A stretch of DNA of 64,000 nt from an uncultured Flavobacteriaceae bacterium (GTDB taxonomy: Bacteria; Bacteroidota; Bacteroidia; Flavobacteriales; Flavobacteriaceae): assembly GCA_947500575.1 (NCBI GenBank), contig CANMSI010000002.1:310001-374000 (forward strand), read 5' to 3'. The position numbers were made by a program, and so were the translations under genes. This document shows positions 44,525 to 53,406 of this stretch, piece by piece. The notes under the pieces are model-generated. The model made no database searches and was not told where the DNA came from. It worked only from the letters and a program-made list of their open reading frames with translations. The first letter of the stretch is position 1. Each line of letters begins with the position of its first letter.

Positions 44525-47500
44525 ATGACTCAAAGTAGGAAAAATGCTCTTCCGCTGACGCAAAGTCAGTCGTTAATGTGGACCGGACAGAAATTGAATC
44601 CGGAATCTCCCTTGTACAATGTGATACATACTTTTGACTTCACAGGAGCATTTCATGTATCTAATTTTCAAAGGGCTTTTCAAGAATTGATTGATAGGGT
44701 AGATGTATTTAGAACGGTATTTTTTGAGGAAGAGGATGTCCCTTATCAAAGTGTTTTGGATGTGTATGCGTATGAAATGGATTTTTTGGACTTTTCCTCA
44801 AAATCTAAGGACTTCTTAAACCATTTTATTAAAGAACGTTCCCAGGAGGTTTTGGACCTTCACAAACCTTTATTCGATGCTATTTTAATTAAAATGAGCG
44901 AACAAAGACATGTTTGGTATTTAAATATTCACCATGTCATTACAGATGCTACTTCGTCTACTATTATATATGATGTTATTGCAGATTTGTACAAGCAAAT
45001 TACCCAAGGCGAAGCTTTAAATGTAGAAAATGCACCAGCATTTAGTTCATATGTCCAATTTGAAAAAACACAAAACACAGCAAATGTATCGGATGCCAAA
45101 TCTTATTGGGAAGAAAAAATTGGGGCACTCTCTACGGTGCCTATTTTTTATGGAAAACAACGAAAACAATATACATCAGTTTCTAAAAGAATATCCTTTA
45201 AACTGGGAGTTAAGCTTTCAAAACAATTAAAAGAACTTGCCAAGGACCCATCTATTAGAGGTTTTACGGAGCATTTGACCCTATTTAATATTTTTTCTTC
45301 CTTACTCTTTGTATTCATCTATAGAATAAGTGGCCAGCAAACCATTGCTATTGGAGCTCCTTCTCATAATAGACCAACAAAGCGATTCAAGGAAACAGCA
45401 GGACTCTTTATTGAGATCTTTCCACTACTGGCTTCACTTTCAGAGGATGATACTTTTAATAGTGTACTTCAACGTGCAAAAATAGAGAGCAACGGTTTTT
45501 TAAAAAATGCACAAGCTGGATTGGCAGATGCAGCTACAAGCAGAAGTTTTAACGTGATTCTGAATTATATCAATGCCCGTTTTTCCGACTTGGAGGGTCT
45601 TGAGATGAAATCCAAATGGATTCATCCTGGACATTGTGATCCTGCACATCAATTACGTTGTCATATTGATGATTTTGACGCTTCGGGTGATATTGAAATA
45701 CATTTCGACTTGAATCAAGATGTGTTCGATGATGAATTGACGAAGAAAGTTCCCAATCATTTTTTAGCATTGGTGAGTGCATTTGTAGCCGATATCAACC
45801 AGAATATACATCAGCCTACTTTAATTGGTCTAGAAGAGAAAACAGAATTTCTATCTCAGTTCCAAAATAATGTACCAACATTTATTCCAATTATTAGGAA
45901 GTTCAAGGATACTGCCCAACTAAAGAAAGAGGCTACAGCTTTGGTCTTTCAGGGAAAGGAATTAAGCTATGAGCAACTTGATCAGAAATCCAATCAACTT
46001 GCTCATTATTTGAGAAAAAAAGGTATTGCAAAAGGGGATAGGGTAGCGCTGTATTTTCAACGCACACCTGAGTATATTATAAGTGTTCTTGCAGTCCTTA
46101 AAATAGGAGGAACTTTTATACCAATTCCGTCTGACCAAACCATAAAACGTCTTTCTTTTATAGTAAATGACTCAAACAGCGCAGTATTAATAACAAACAT
46201 GGATATTTCCAATAAGGATGTAGACGTACCTATTATTCCTTTATCGGATCTTATTGCAGTGATTTCTAAAGAAAAAGTAGAAGAACTACCTATTTCAGTA
46301 AATACAATGGACCCTGCATATATGATTTATACTTCTGGATCTACGGGAACACCAAAAGGAGTATTAATACCGCATGCAGCCATTGCAAATTATTTAAATT
46401 GGGCCGAGAATGCTTATGCGCATCAAGATCCATATATATTTCCGTTATGTACTTCCATAGGCTTTGATCTTACAATAACAGCCACTTTTTTACCCTTGCT
46501 AACAGGAGGCCAATTAGTAGTGTACAAGGAAAGTGCTCAGGGCCCAGATATAGCTATTATGGAAGTACTAGAAGAGAATGTAGTTAATAGCATCAAATTA
46601 ACTCCTTCTCATCTACATCTTCTCGCTGGAAAGGATGTTTCTCATTCAAACATCAAGACCATGATTGTAGGGGGTGAAGATTTCAAGACATCCCTCGCGA
46701 ATAAAATTCAAACTATTTTTGGAGCCGATCTTCGCATCTTTAATGAATACGGCCCCACAGAGGCAACCGTTGGATGTATTGTTAGTAAGTTCGATGCTCG
46801 TAGTCATTTGAATGCCTCCGTGCCTATAGGCAAACCAATTGCTCATATGCACGCCTATGTATTAGATTCCCATAAAAATTTAGTCCCAAAAGGAGTGGCA
46901 GGGGTACTTTATCTTGGCGGTATTGGTTTGGCGAGCGGTTATGCCAATGCTTCTGAAAGTACTTCTAAAAAATTCCTGGCAGACCCTTTTATAGAAGGAG
47001 CTAGAATGTATGAGACAGGAGACTTGGTTCGAATTAACAAGCCAGGTGAATTTGAATTTTTAGGAAGAGTAGATGAACAAGTAAAACTCAGAGGATATCG
47101 AATAGAGCTGGAGGATATAGAAGCAAATTTAATATCCCATGCTACAGTAGAAAACTGTTCCGTAGTTGTTTTGGAAAAGGAAAAGGTAATTCCTGAAAAC
47201 GAGGTCATTAATTGTATGGAATGTGGCTTACCCTCGAATTATCCAGAGACAGATTTTAATGAGCAAGGGGTTTGTCACATATGCACTGCCTTCAGAGGAT
47301 ATAAAGAAAAAGCACAACAATACTTTAAAACCAAAAAGGATCTAGTTGAGATTCTTAGCAAGAAACGAACTGAAAATTCATCTTATGATTGCTTATCCTT
47401 ACTAAGCGGCGGAAAAGATAGTACCTATGTATTAGCACAATTAATAGGAATGGGGCTTAAAGTTTTGGCGTTTACATTAGATAACGGTTATATCTCGGAT

Positions 47501-48658
47501 CAAGCGAAGGCAAATGTAGATCGAATTGTCTCTAAACTGCGGGTTGATCATATATATGGTACCACGGAGTACATGAATAAAATATTTGTTGATAGTCTGC
47601 ACAGACATCAAAATGTATGTAACGGATGTTTTAAAACCATCTATACTTTAAGTACGCAGATTGCATTGGAAAAACAAATTCCATTTGTAGTAACTGGTCT
47701 GTCTAGAGGTCAGTTTTTTGAGACTCGTTTGACCGAGGAATTGTTTTGGGATGAGAAGGTAGATGCCGCGCAGATAGATAGAACCATTCTAGAAGCAAGG
47801 AAATTATATCACCAGGAAGAAGATGCCGTTAAATCCCTTTTGGATGTGTCTATGTTTGAAAAGGAAGACACTTTCGAAAAGGTTCAATTTGTAGATTTTT
47901 ATAGGTACAGTGATGTAAGTCTTGAAGAAATGCTGAGATACTTGGAAGAGAAAGTAGGCTGGGTACGGCCTACGGATACAGGTAGGTCTACGAACTGTTT
48001 AATCAATCAATTAGGTATTTACGTTCATAAAAAACAGAAAGGATATAGCAACTATTCTTTTCCTTATAGCTGGGATGTGCGTATGGGACATAAGACAAGA
48101 ACGGAGACCTTGGATGAGATCAATGAAGTAATTGATGAAGGTGAGGTAAAAAGAATCATGAGTGAGATAGGCTATAGCGAACCAGCGGAGGAAGCATTGC
48201 ATTCAGAATTATTGGTGGGTTATTATACAGGAAGTCAAAAAGTTAGCTCTAAAGAGTTGAGTGCACACTTAAAAAAGGAATTGCCAGAATACATGATCCC
48301 GCAGCTTTTTAAGCATCTGGAAGAATTGCCTTTGACGTCCAATGGTAAAATTGATAAATCTGTACTTCGTAAACTAAATGCTGCACAATTAGAAATGGAT
48401 ACTCCATATATTGCTCCTAGAGGAGAAATAGAGGAGTTGCTCGCGGCAATTTGGTCAGAGGTATTAAAAATAAAACAAGTAGGTGTACACGATAATTTTA
48501 TTTCTTTAGGAGGACACTCACTTGCTGCAATTCAAACCACAGCAAGGATTAATGAAGAATTAGAAATAGAATTGCCGTTGAATAAAGTATTTGAATTTCC
48601 AACGGTTGAACAATATTCAGCATATATAGAAAACACCCTAATTGAACTTTTACAATAA
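44525..48658 (+). CDS. NRPS C-A-PCP whose adenylation domain is interrupted by a PP-loop (AANH/amidotransferase-like) domain
   Basis: 1377 residues. Condensation domain 1-440 (His136, His137, Asp141 in HHVITDA). Adenylation motifs: YTSGSTGTPKG (602-612), FNEYGPTEATVG (739-750), A8 KLRGYRIELEDIE (854-866). Between A8 and A9 lies a 300-residue insert (about 893-1205): CMEC/CHIC pairs (897, 900, 917, 920), PP-loop SGGKDS (961-966), CNGC (1032, 1035) and STNC (1158), close to N-acetyl-sugar amidotransferases. A9 LPEYMIP (1253-1259) and A10 NGKIDK (Lys1275) follow, then a carrier (Ser1332). The specificity code reads DLTKIGEVGK, one conservative change from the Asn code DLTKLGEVGK. The insert probably makes an amidine, thioamide or related group on the carrier-bound chain; which one is inference. 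Confidence 0.93.
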   Translation: MTQSRKNALPLTQSQSLMWTGQKLNPESPLYNVIHTFDFTGAFHVSNFQRAFQELIDRVDVFRTVFFEEEDVPYQSVLDVYAYEMDFLDFSSKSKDFLNHFIKERSQEVLDLHKPLFDAILIKMSEQRHVWYLNIHHVITDATSSTIIYDVIADLYKQITQGEALNVENAPAFSSYVQFEKTQNTANVSDAKSYWEEKIGALSTVPIFYGKQRKQYTSVSKRISFKLGVKLSKQLKELAKDPSIRGFTEHLTLFNIFSSLLFVFIYRISGQQTIAIGAPSHNRPTKRFKETAGLFIEIFPLLASLSEDDTFNSVLQRAKIESNGFLKNAQAGLADAATSRSFNVILNYINARFSDLEGLEMKSKWIHPGHCDPAHQLRCHIDDFDASGDIEIHFDLNQDVFDDELTKKVPNHFLALVSAFVADINQNIHQPTLIGLEEKTEFLSQFQNNVPTFIPIIRKFKDTAQLKKEATALVFQGKELSYEQLDQKSNQLAHYLRKKGIAKGDRVALYFQRTPEYIISVLAVLKIGGTFIPIPSDQTIKRLSFIVNDSNSAVLITNMDISNKDVDVPIIPLSDLIAVISKEKVEELPISVNTMDPAYMIYTSGSTGTPKGVLIPHAAIANYLNWAENAYAHQDPYIFPLCTSIGFDLTITATFLPLLTGGQLVVYKESAQGPDIAIMEVLEENVVNSIKLTPSHLHLLAGKDVSHSNIKTMIVGGEDFKTSLANKIQTIFGADLRIFNEYGPTEATVGCIVSKFDARSHLNASVPIGKPIAHMHAYVLDSHKNLVPKGVAGVLYLGGIGLASGYANASESTSKKFLADPFIEGARMYETGDLVRINKPGEFEFLGRVDEQVKLRGYRIELEDIEANLISHATVENCSVVVLEKEKVIPENEVINCMECGLPSNYPETDFNEQGVCHICTAFRGYKEKAQQYFKTKKDLVEILSKKRTENSSYDCLSLLSGGKDSTYVLAQLIGMGLKVLAFTLDNGYISDQAKANVDRIVSKLRVDHIYGTTEYMNKIFVDSLHRHQNVCNGCFKTIYTLSTQIALEKQIPFVVTGLSRGQFFETRLTEELFWDEKVDAAQIDRTILEARKLYHQEEDAVKSLLDVSMFEKEDTFEKVQFVDFYRYSDVSLEEMLRYLEEKVGWVRPTDTGRSTNCLINQLGIYVHKKQKGYSNYSFPYSWDVRMGHKTRTETLDEINEVIDEGEVKRIMSEIGYSEPAEEALHSELLVGYYTGSQKVSSKELSAHLKKELPEYMIPQLFKHLEELPLTSNGKIDKSVLRKLNAAQLEMDTPYIAPRGEIEELLAAIWSEVLKIKQVGVHDNFISLGGHSLAAIQTTARINEELEIELPLNKVFEFPTVEQYSAYIENTLIELLQ

Positions 48659-48676
48659 AGTTTCGTAGGTATTGAT

Positions 48677-49135
48677 ATGAAAGGTAGAAAAAACATAAGG
48701 TCTTTGTTCTTAAGAAGAATAGCAGTACTAATTAGTATTTGCTATCTCTTGGGACCTTTGCATCAGCCAATGAATACATTTCTACATTTTGTGTCACACC
48801 AATTGGAGGCACCAGCACATATTCTGTCTCATGAAAATGATCTTGCAAATCATGGGGTCAATGACGACGAGGCACATGGTATGCTGGTCAATCAGGAAAC
48901 TCATGATCACCAAATAATTGATTTATTAGAATCGTTTTTAAAAACCTCCAATTCGAAACAACCTATAGAAGATTCCTTCATAAGTAAAGTGCAAATTGAT
49001 AAGCATAAGGTTGAGTTCTATGAATTAGTAATTCATCCCATAGTATACACTAACAAAACAATAGTTGATTCTAGTTCATATCTGCTTCTAAGTGGATATC
49101 AACGGAACCTTGATCGTCCTCCAGCTTCTCTATAA
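48677..49135 (+). CDS. His-rich small membrane or exported protein
   Basis: 152 residues. A basic head and one hydrophobic segment (FLRRIAVLISICYLLG) lead into a stretch rich in His, Asp and Glu (about 36-80: HFVSHQ, HILSHEND, HGVNDDEAHG, ETHDHQ) and a C-terminal polar region. There is no known catalytic motif. His-rich proteins of this size are often encoded before TonB-dependent metal receptors, as here. A role in binding or sensing a metal such as copper or zinc is inferred from composition and place. Confidence 0.7.
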   Translation: MKGRKNIRSLFLRRIAVLISICYLLGPLHQPMNTFLHFVSHQLEAPAHILSHENDLANHGVNDDEAHGMLVNQETHDHQIIDLLESFLKTSNSKQPIEDSFISKVQIDKHKVEFYELVIHPIVYTNKTIVDSSSYLLLSGYQRNLDRPPASL

Positions 49136-49217
49136 GCAACTCAAATTTTTACATCAAAGAAATACAAATAACGCTTTCAATAGTATTGAGAGTTAGCTGT
49201 TTGTGCACTATCAATCT

Positions 49218-49231
49218 GTCCTATAGGACAA
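49218..49231. promoter_or_regulatory. 14-bp perfect palindrome before the TonB receptor gene
   Basis: TGTCCTATAGGACA, with CAAT on the left and ATTG on the right that extend the dyad after one unpaired base. It lies 30 bp before the receptor start, where an operator for a metal-responsive repressor would be expected. I do not recognise it as a known Fur, Zur or CsoR site. I did not find the same sequence upstream of the HupE-like or cyclodeaminase genes. Confidence 0.5.
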
Positions 49232-49261
49232 TTGAGAACGCATCATCAATAAAATTAATTT

Positions 49262-51496
49262 ATGAAAAAGTATATAATAGTAGGCATTTTCATCGCTTTT
49301 ATGGGAACCCTCAGCGCACATGAGCTTAAGGGAACAATTACTACAGAAGATGGTTTGCCAATAGAAGGGGCAGGAGTTTATAATAAGACCACTGGGGGGT
49401 ATACCTACTCCAATGTTTCGGGTTATTTTGAATTGGATGACATCTCAGAAGGAAATCTCATTAATTTTTATAGTTTAGGTTACGAAAAACAGGAAATTAC
49501 CATCGCTGTTAATCAATTGGATGCTACCATTGCTGTAGTATTAATAGAGGCGGCGGTATCACTAGATCAGGTAGTATTGGTCTCCAAAGTAAATGCGTTG
49601 AGTCATTTTGTGAATGTAGATGTTAAAGCGAATCCTGTAAAATCTGCCCAAGAAATCCTTAGAAAAGTACCCGGTTTAATCATTGGACAACATGCTGGTG
49701 GAGGAAAGGCAGAGCAAATATTTTTAAGAGGGTTTGATGTAGATCATGGAACAGACATTGCTATTAATGTAGATGGTTTACCCGTAAATATGGTATCACA
49801 TGCCCATGGGCAGGGATATGCAGATTTGCACTTTGTAATTCCAGAAACCATTGATAACATTGACTTTGGCAAAGGACCTTATTATGCCAATAAGGGGAAT
49901 TTTAATACTGCTGGATATATAGATTTAAATACTAAGAAAACCTTAGACGAAAATTTAATCTCTATTGAGGCTGGGCAATTCAATACACTCAGAGCAGTAG
50001 GCTTACTAAAGCTTTCTGAAGGTGAATACAGCAATGCCTATTTTGCCTCTGAATATGTACTCACAGATGGTGTTTTTGAATCACCTCAAAATTTCAATCG
50101 TCTTAATCTTATGGGACGATATAATTATAATAATCTGGAAGATGAGGAATTAACTATTTCATTATCTCATTTCCAGAGCAAGTGGAATGCTTCTGGTCAA
50201 ATCCCAGTAAGAGCAGTAGAACAAGGTCTTATAGGAAGGTTTGGTGCTATAGACGATACCGAAGGTGGTATTACAAGTAGGAGCAACCTCTGGGTAAACC
50301 ACTCCAAACAAATAGATGAGCACCAGCGTATTAAAACCAAAGCTTTTCTCTCCAAGTACGACTTTGAGTTGTATTCCAACTTTACCTTCTTTTTAGAAGA
50401 TCCTGTGAATGGTGATCAAATAAGACAGAAAGAAGATCGCACCATTATTGGAGCAGAAACCGTGTATGATCGATCGTATCATCTAGAAAACCATGATGCA
50501 CAGTTTAAATATGAAGCAGGAATTGGATTTCGCTATGACGATAACAATGATGTTGAATTATCGCGAACACGAAATCGAAGAGAAACTCTGGAACGCTTGG
50601 CTTTTGGTGATATCGATGAATTAAATGGGTATGCCTTTCTAGGAGGTACTTATAAAAACAAAAAGTGGACTTTAAATCCGAGCTTAAGATTGGATTATCT
50701 CAAATTTGATTATACCGATTTTTTAAGCGAACAATTTGATAATCAAAGCGAGAGTGATGTAATTTTGAGTCCAAAGTTCAACGCACTCTTTGCCGCTTCG
50801 CCTAATGTGCAACTTTTTGCAAAAACAGGAATTGGTTTTCATTCCAATGATACTAGAGTGGTTACCGCCGGTACTGGAGAAAAAACCCTGCCTGCGGCTT
50901 TTGGATCTGATATTGGTGTTATCCTAAAGCCCATAGAAAAGATGGTGATCAATGCTGCCCTTTGGAATCTGTATTTACAGCAAGAATTTGTGTATGTTGG
51001 TGATGCTGGTGTGGTTGAACCCAGCGGGAAAACAGCTCGATATGGAGTAGATTTTGGTATTCGATATCAATTTACAGATTGGTTATATGCCAATGCAGAC
51101 CTTAACTATACCCATGCGAGAAGTACTGAGGAAGCAGATGGCGAAGATTTTATTCCCTTAGCACCCGATTTTACATCTTCTGGGGGTATTTCTATTCAGA
51201 ATTTGGGAAAAGTATCTGGCGGACTAAGTTATCGATATGTAGATGATAGACCTGCCAATGAAGACAACTCCATTATTGCAGAAGGATATCTTGTAACCGA
51301 TTTTAACCTGAATTATAATTTCGCAAAAGGATGGTCCTTTGGGATCATTGTAGAAAATTTATTTGATGTTGAATGGAATGAAACACAGTTTGCCACCAAT
51401 ACGAGATTAATGAATGAACCAACTGGAGTAGAGGAAATTACGTTTACACCAGGGACGCCATTTTATCTTAGAGCCAAATTATCGGTAAACTTTTAG
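49262..51496 (+). CDS. TonB-dependent outer-membrane receptor, probable metallophore or metal receptor
   Basis: 744 residues. Signal peptide (IIVGIFIAFMGTLSAHELKG), a carboxypeptidase-regulatory-like domain (TTEDGLPIEGAGVY, YFELDDISEG), a plug with QEILRKVPGLIIG, FLRGFDVDHGTDI, VDGLPVN and SHAHGQGYADLHF, then a 22-strand-type barrel ending ...RAKLSVNF. It is a classical receptor (FhuA/CirA size), not a SusC. The His-containing HAHGQGY segment of this receptor subfamily and the His-rich gene before it suggest metal or metal-complex import. It closes the plus-strand part of the peptide cluster. Confidence 0.9.
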   Translation: MKKYIIVGIFIAFMGTLSAHELKGTITTEDGLPIEGAGVYNKTTGGYTYSNVSGYFELDDISEGNLINFYSLGYEKQEITIAVNQLDATIAVVLIEAAVSLDQVVLVSKVNALSHFVNVDVKANPVKSAQEILRKVPGLIIGQHAGGGKAEQIFLRGFDVDHGTDIAINVDGLPVNMVSHAHGQGYADLHFVIPETIDNIDFGKGPYYANKGNFNTAGYIDLNTKKTLDENLISIEAGQFNTLRAVGLLKLSEGEYSNAYFASEYVLTDGVFESPQNFNRLNLMGRYNYNNLEDEELTISLSHFQSKWNASGQIPVRAVEQGLIGRFGAIDDTEGGITSRSNLWVNHSKQIDEHQRIKTKAFLSKYDFELYSNFTFFLEDPVNGDQIRQKEDRTIIGAETVYDRSYHLENHDAQFKYEAGIGFRYDDNNDVELSRTRNRRETLERLAFGDIDELNGYAFLGGTYKNKKWTLNPSLRLDYLKFDYTDFLSEQFDNQSESDVILSPKFNALFAASPNVQLFAKTGIGFHSNDTRVVTAGTGEKTLPAAFGSDIGVILKPIEKMVINAALWNLYLQQEFVYVGDAGVVEPSGKTARYGVDFGIRYQFTDWLYANADLNYTHARSTEEADGEDFIPLAPDFTSSGGISIQNLGKVSGGLSYRYVDDRPANEDNSIIAEGYLVTDFNLNYNFAKGWSFGIIVENLFDVEWNETQFATNTRLMNEPTGVEEITFTPGTPFYLRAKLSVNF

Positions 51497-51508
51497 GGTA
51501 TCATTACA

Positions 51509-52672
51509 TTAAAGATAAGCAGCTACCATAAATCCAATATAGGTTCCTAGTGCATTTCCTATGGACCCTATAATGATGGAAGGTAAAATAAGCTCATTTC
51601 TTTTAAAATTTTTAGCCAAGGCCAGTGCAGTTGTACCTCCTCCTACATTGGCCTGTGATGCTATGGCTATTAATTCCCAATCGTACTTTAAAAGAAGGTT
51701 TGTGCCAAAAATAAAAATACCGTGTACAAGCACTGTAATGCTAACAAAAATTAACAATGTAAGGGCTAAAGAACCAGCTGATGCCAGTGCCGCAAAATCA
51801 CAATAAGCACCTACTACCGCCAAAAAAAGATATACTCCCCAACTTCCTAAAAGCATGTTTCCTTTTATTTTACTTACAAACGAAATTTGTGCTAATAGTA
51901 AAGCAATAGTGGTAAGTATCAAAATGGAAGGTATTACAAAGCCCCATTGTTCTAATAGCTGGGTTAAAAAATCGGAAATAAAAAGGGTAAAACAACTAAT
52001 TCCAATTAACAAAGAAATAGATGTAATTGTAAGGGTTTCCGACTCATCTGTTGGAGGGTGGCCCTGTTGTGCTTCCAATCCCTCTTGTTCGGACCTCATT
52101 AATTTGGATCTGGGTATGAATCTTTGGAGAAATACAGGAATGGCAATGGTTAAAAAGAACCAAAGCGTGGTAACTACATTATCTACGGCCACTGCACTGG
52201 TATAAATAGTTCCTTTATCTACTACCTCATAGTGCAATGCTACCGCATTAAAATTGATGCTCCCTCCCGTATAAGTACCTGCAAACATCCCCGCTAAAGC
52301 ATTGTAAACTCCCTCAAAACTAGCGTTATCTTTTATTACAAATGCCGCTACCAGTATTCCTAAAACAGTCCCTATACTTCCAAGTATAAAAGCAAAGAGT
52401 ATGGGAAATCCTATTTTTTTTAATTGCCCAAGATTTACATTTAAGAGTAACAAAAAAAGTGAGCCAGGGGCTATGTATTCAAAAATACCATCGTACGTAA
52501 GATTGGAAGAAGTAGGAACTAAACCTATATTCGCTAACACCGCGGTAACAATTATGACCAATAAGGCAATTCCAAACTTTTTGAAGAATGCTTTTTTTGA
52601 TAGCCAATCGGAAATGACTAATACACTAGCAAGCATAGCAATGATATACAAGGGGTTGGTGGTAAACTCCAT
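51509..52672 (-). CDS. DUF819-family integral membrane protein
   Basis: 387 residues with about ten to eleven membrane helices. The conserved segment AGMFAGTYTGGSINFNAVA and the late FGTNLLLKYDWELIAIASQANVGGGTTA region match DUF819 (YjcL-like) proteins, whose function is not established. It is convergent with the receptor gene and stands alone, so membership of the peptide cluster is doubtful. Confidence 0.88.
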   Translation of the reverse strand: MEFTTNPLYIIAMLASVLVISDWLSKKAFFKKFGIALLVIIVTAVLANIGLVPTSSNLTYDGIFEYIAPGSLFLLLLNVNLGQLKKIGFPILFAFILGSIGTVLGILVAAFVIKDNASFEGVYNALAGMFAGTYTGGSINFNAVALHYEVVDKGTIYTSAVAVDNVVTTLWFFLTIAIPVFLQRFIPRSKLMRSEQEGLEAQQGHPPTDESETLTITSISLLIGISCFTLFISDFLTQLLEQWGFVIPSILILTTIALLLAQISFVSKIKGNMLLGSWGVYLFLAVVGAYCDFAALASAGSLALTLLIFVSITVLVHGIFIFGTNLLLKYDWELIAIASQANVGGGTTALALAKNFKRNELILPSIIIGSIGNALGTYIGFMVAAYL

Positions 52673-52802
52673 AGAATTCTAAATATACTAATCTTTAGAG
52701 AATCTATCTAGTCTCAGTGTAAAGTGTATTTTACATTCTTTTGTCATTCCATTGTAAGCAACAATAGGTGTATTACGACTATCATGAAAAAATAATAAAG
52801 AC

Positions 52803-53258
52803 ATGAAAAAACGTATACTTTTTACCCTCTTATTAGGAAGCATTTTTACTTTACAAGCGCAACAACTAAACACAGTATCTAATGCTGTAGCGAAAACACT
52901 ACCAGATGGATGGTACACTTTTGAACATGAAGGAGCTAAATTTGATGTAGAAATAAAAGTGGGCTATATCGTAAAAGGGAATATTCAATGGTTTAATAAG
53001 GATAGTTTTTCTGGAGATCTGGTTGGAAGTGAGTTATCTGGAAAAGGCACCTATACATGGAGTAATGGAGAAAAATATGAGGGTTCTTTTAAAGGGAATC
53101 AGCGTCATGGTAAAGGAACCATGTATTGGAAGAATGGTGAGAAATTTCATGGAAAATGGAAAAACAATACTCAGAACGGCAAGGGTAAATTATGGAAAGC
53201 AGATGGCAGCATTGTTGAAGGAGTATGGGAAAACGGAGTATTAATTAAGCAAAAATAG
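52803..53258 (+). CDS. Exported MORN-repeat protein
   Basis: 151 residues. Signal peptide MKKRILFTLLLGSIFTLQAQ, then a globular segment and three to four MORN repeats (about 75-145): SGKGTYTWSNGEKYEGSFKG, HGKGTMYWKNGEKFHGKW, NGKGKLWKADGSIVEGVW. MORN repeats form a beta meander that can bind lipids or proteins. It is monocistronic and its biological role is unknown. Confidence 0.88.
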   Translation: MKKRILFTLLLGSIFTLQAQQLNTVSNAVAKTLPDGWYTFEHEGAKFDVEIKVGYIVKGNIQWFNKDSFSGDLVGSELSGKGTYTWSNGEKYEGSFKGNQRHGKGTMYWKNGEKFHGKWKNNTQNGKGKLWKADGSIVEGVWENGVLIKQK

Positions 53259-53406
53259 CGGGTAGATAAATGGTATTGAAACTACCCTTGTATTAGATAC
53301 TAAAAATTGTTGATAATTTGATTATTTAATAATAGTCCAAAACAGGTTTTTCCTACAAAATAGTATTACTTTTAGGTTGACTAATAATCCTTAAAATCAA
53401 CCTAAT

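Noticed and set aside
47201-48139. PP-loop insert as an asparagine synthetase domain
   Set aside because: Asn synthetase has an N-terminal glutaminase domain and SGGxDS without these CxxC pairs; the CMEC/CHIC and NVCNGCFKTIYTL features fit the sugar-amidotransferase/AANH group instead.
53260-53287. GGGTAG / CTACCC inverted repeat after the MORN gene as a terminator
   Set aside because: The stem is only 6 bp with a 16-base loop and no T-run follows, so it is too weak to report as a terminator.
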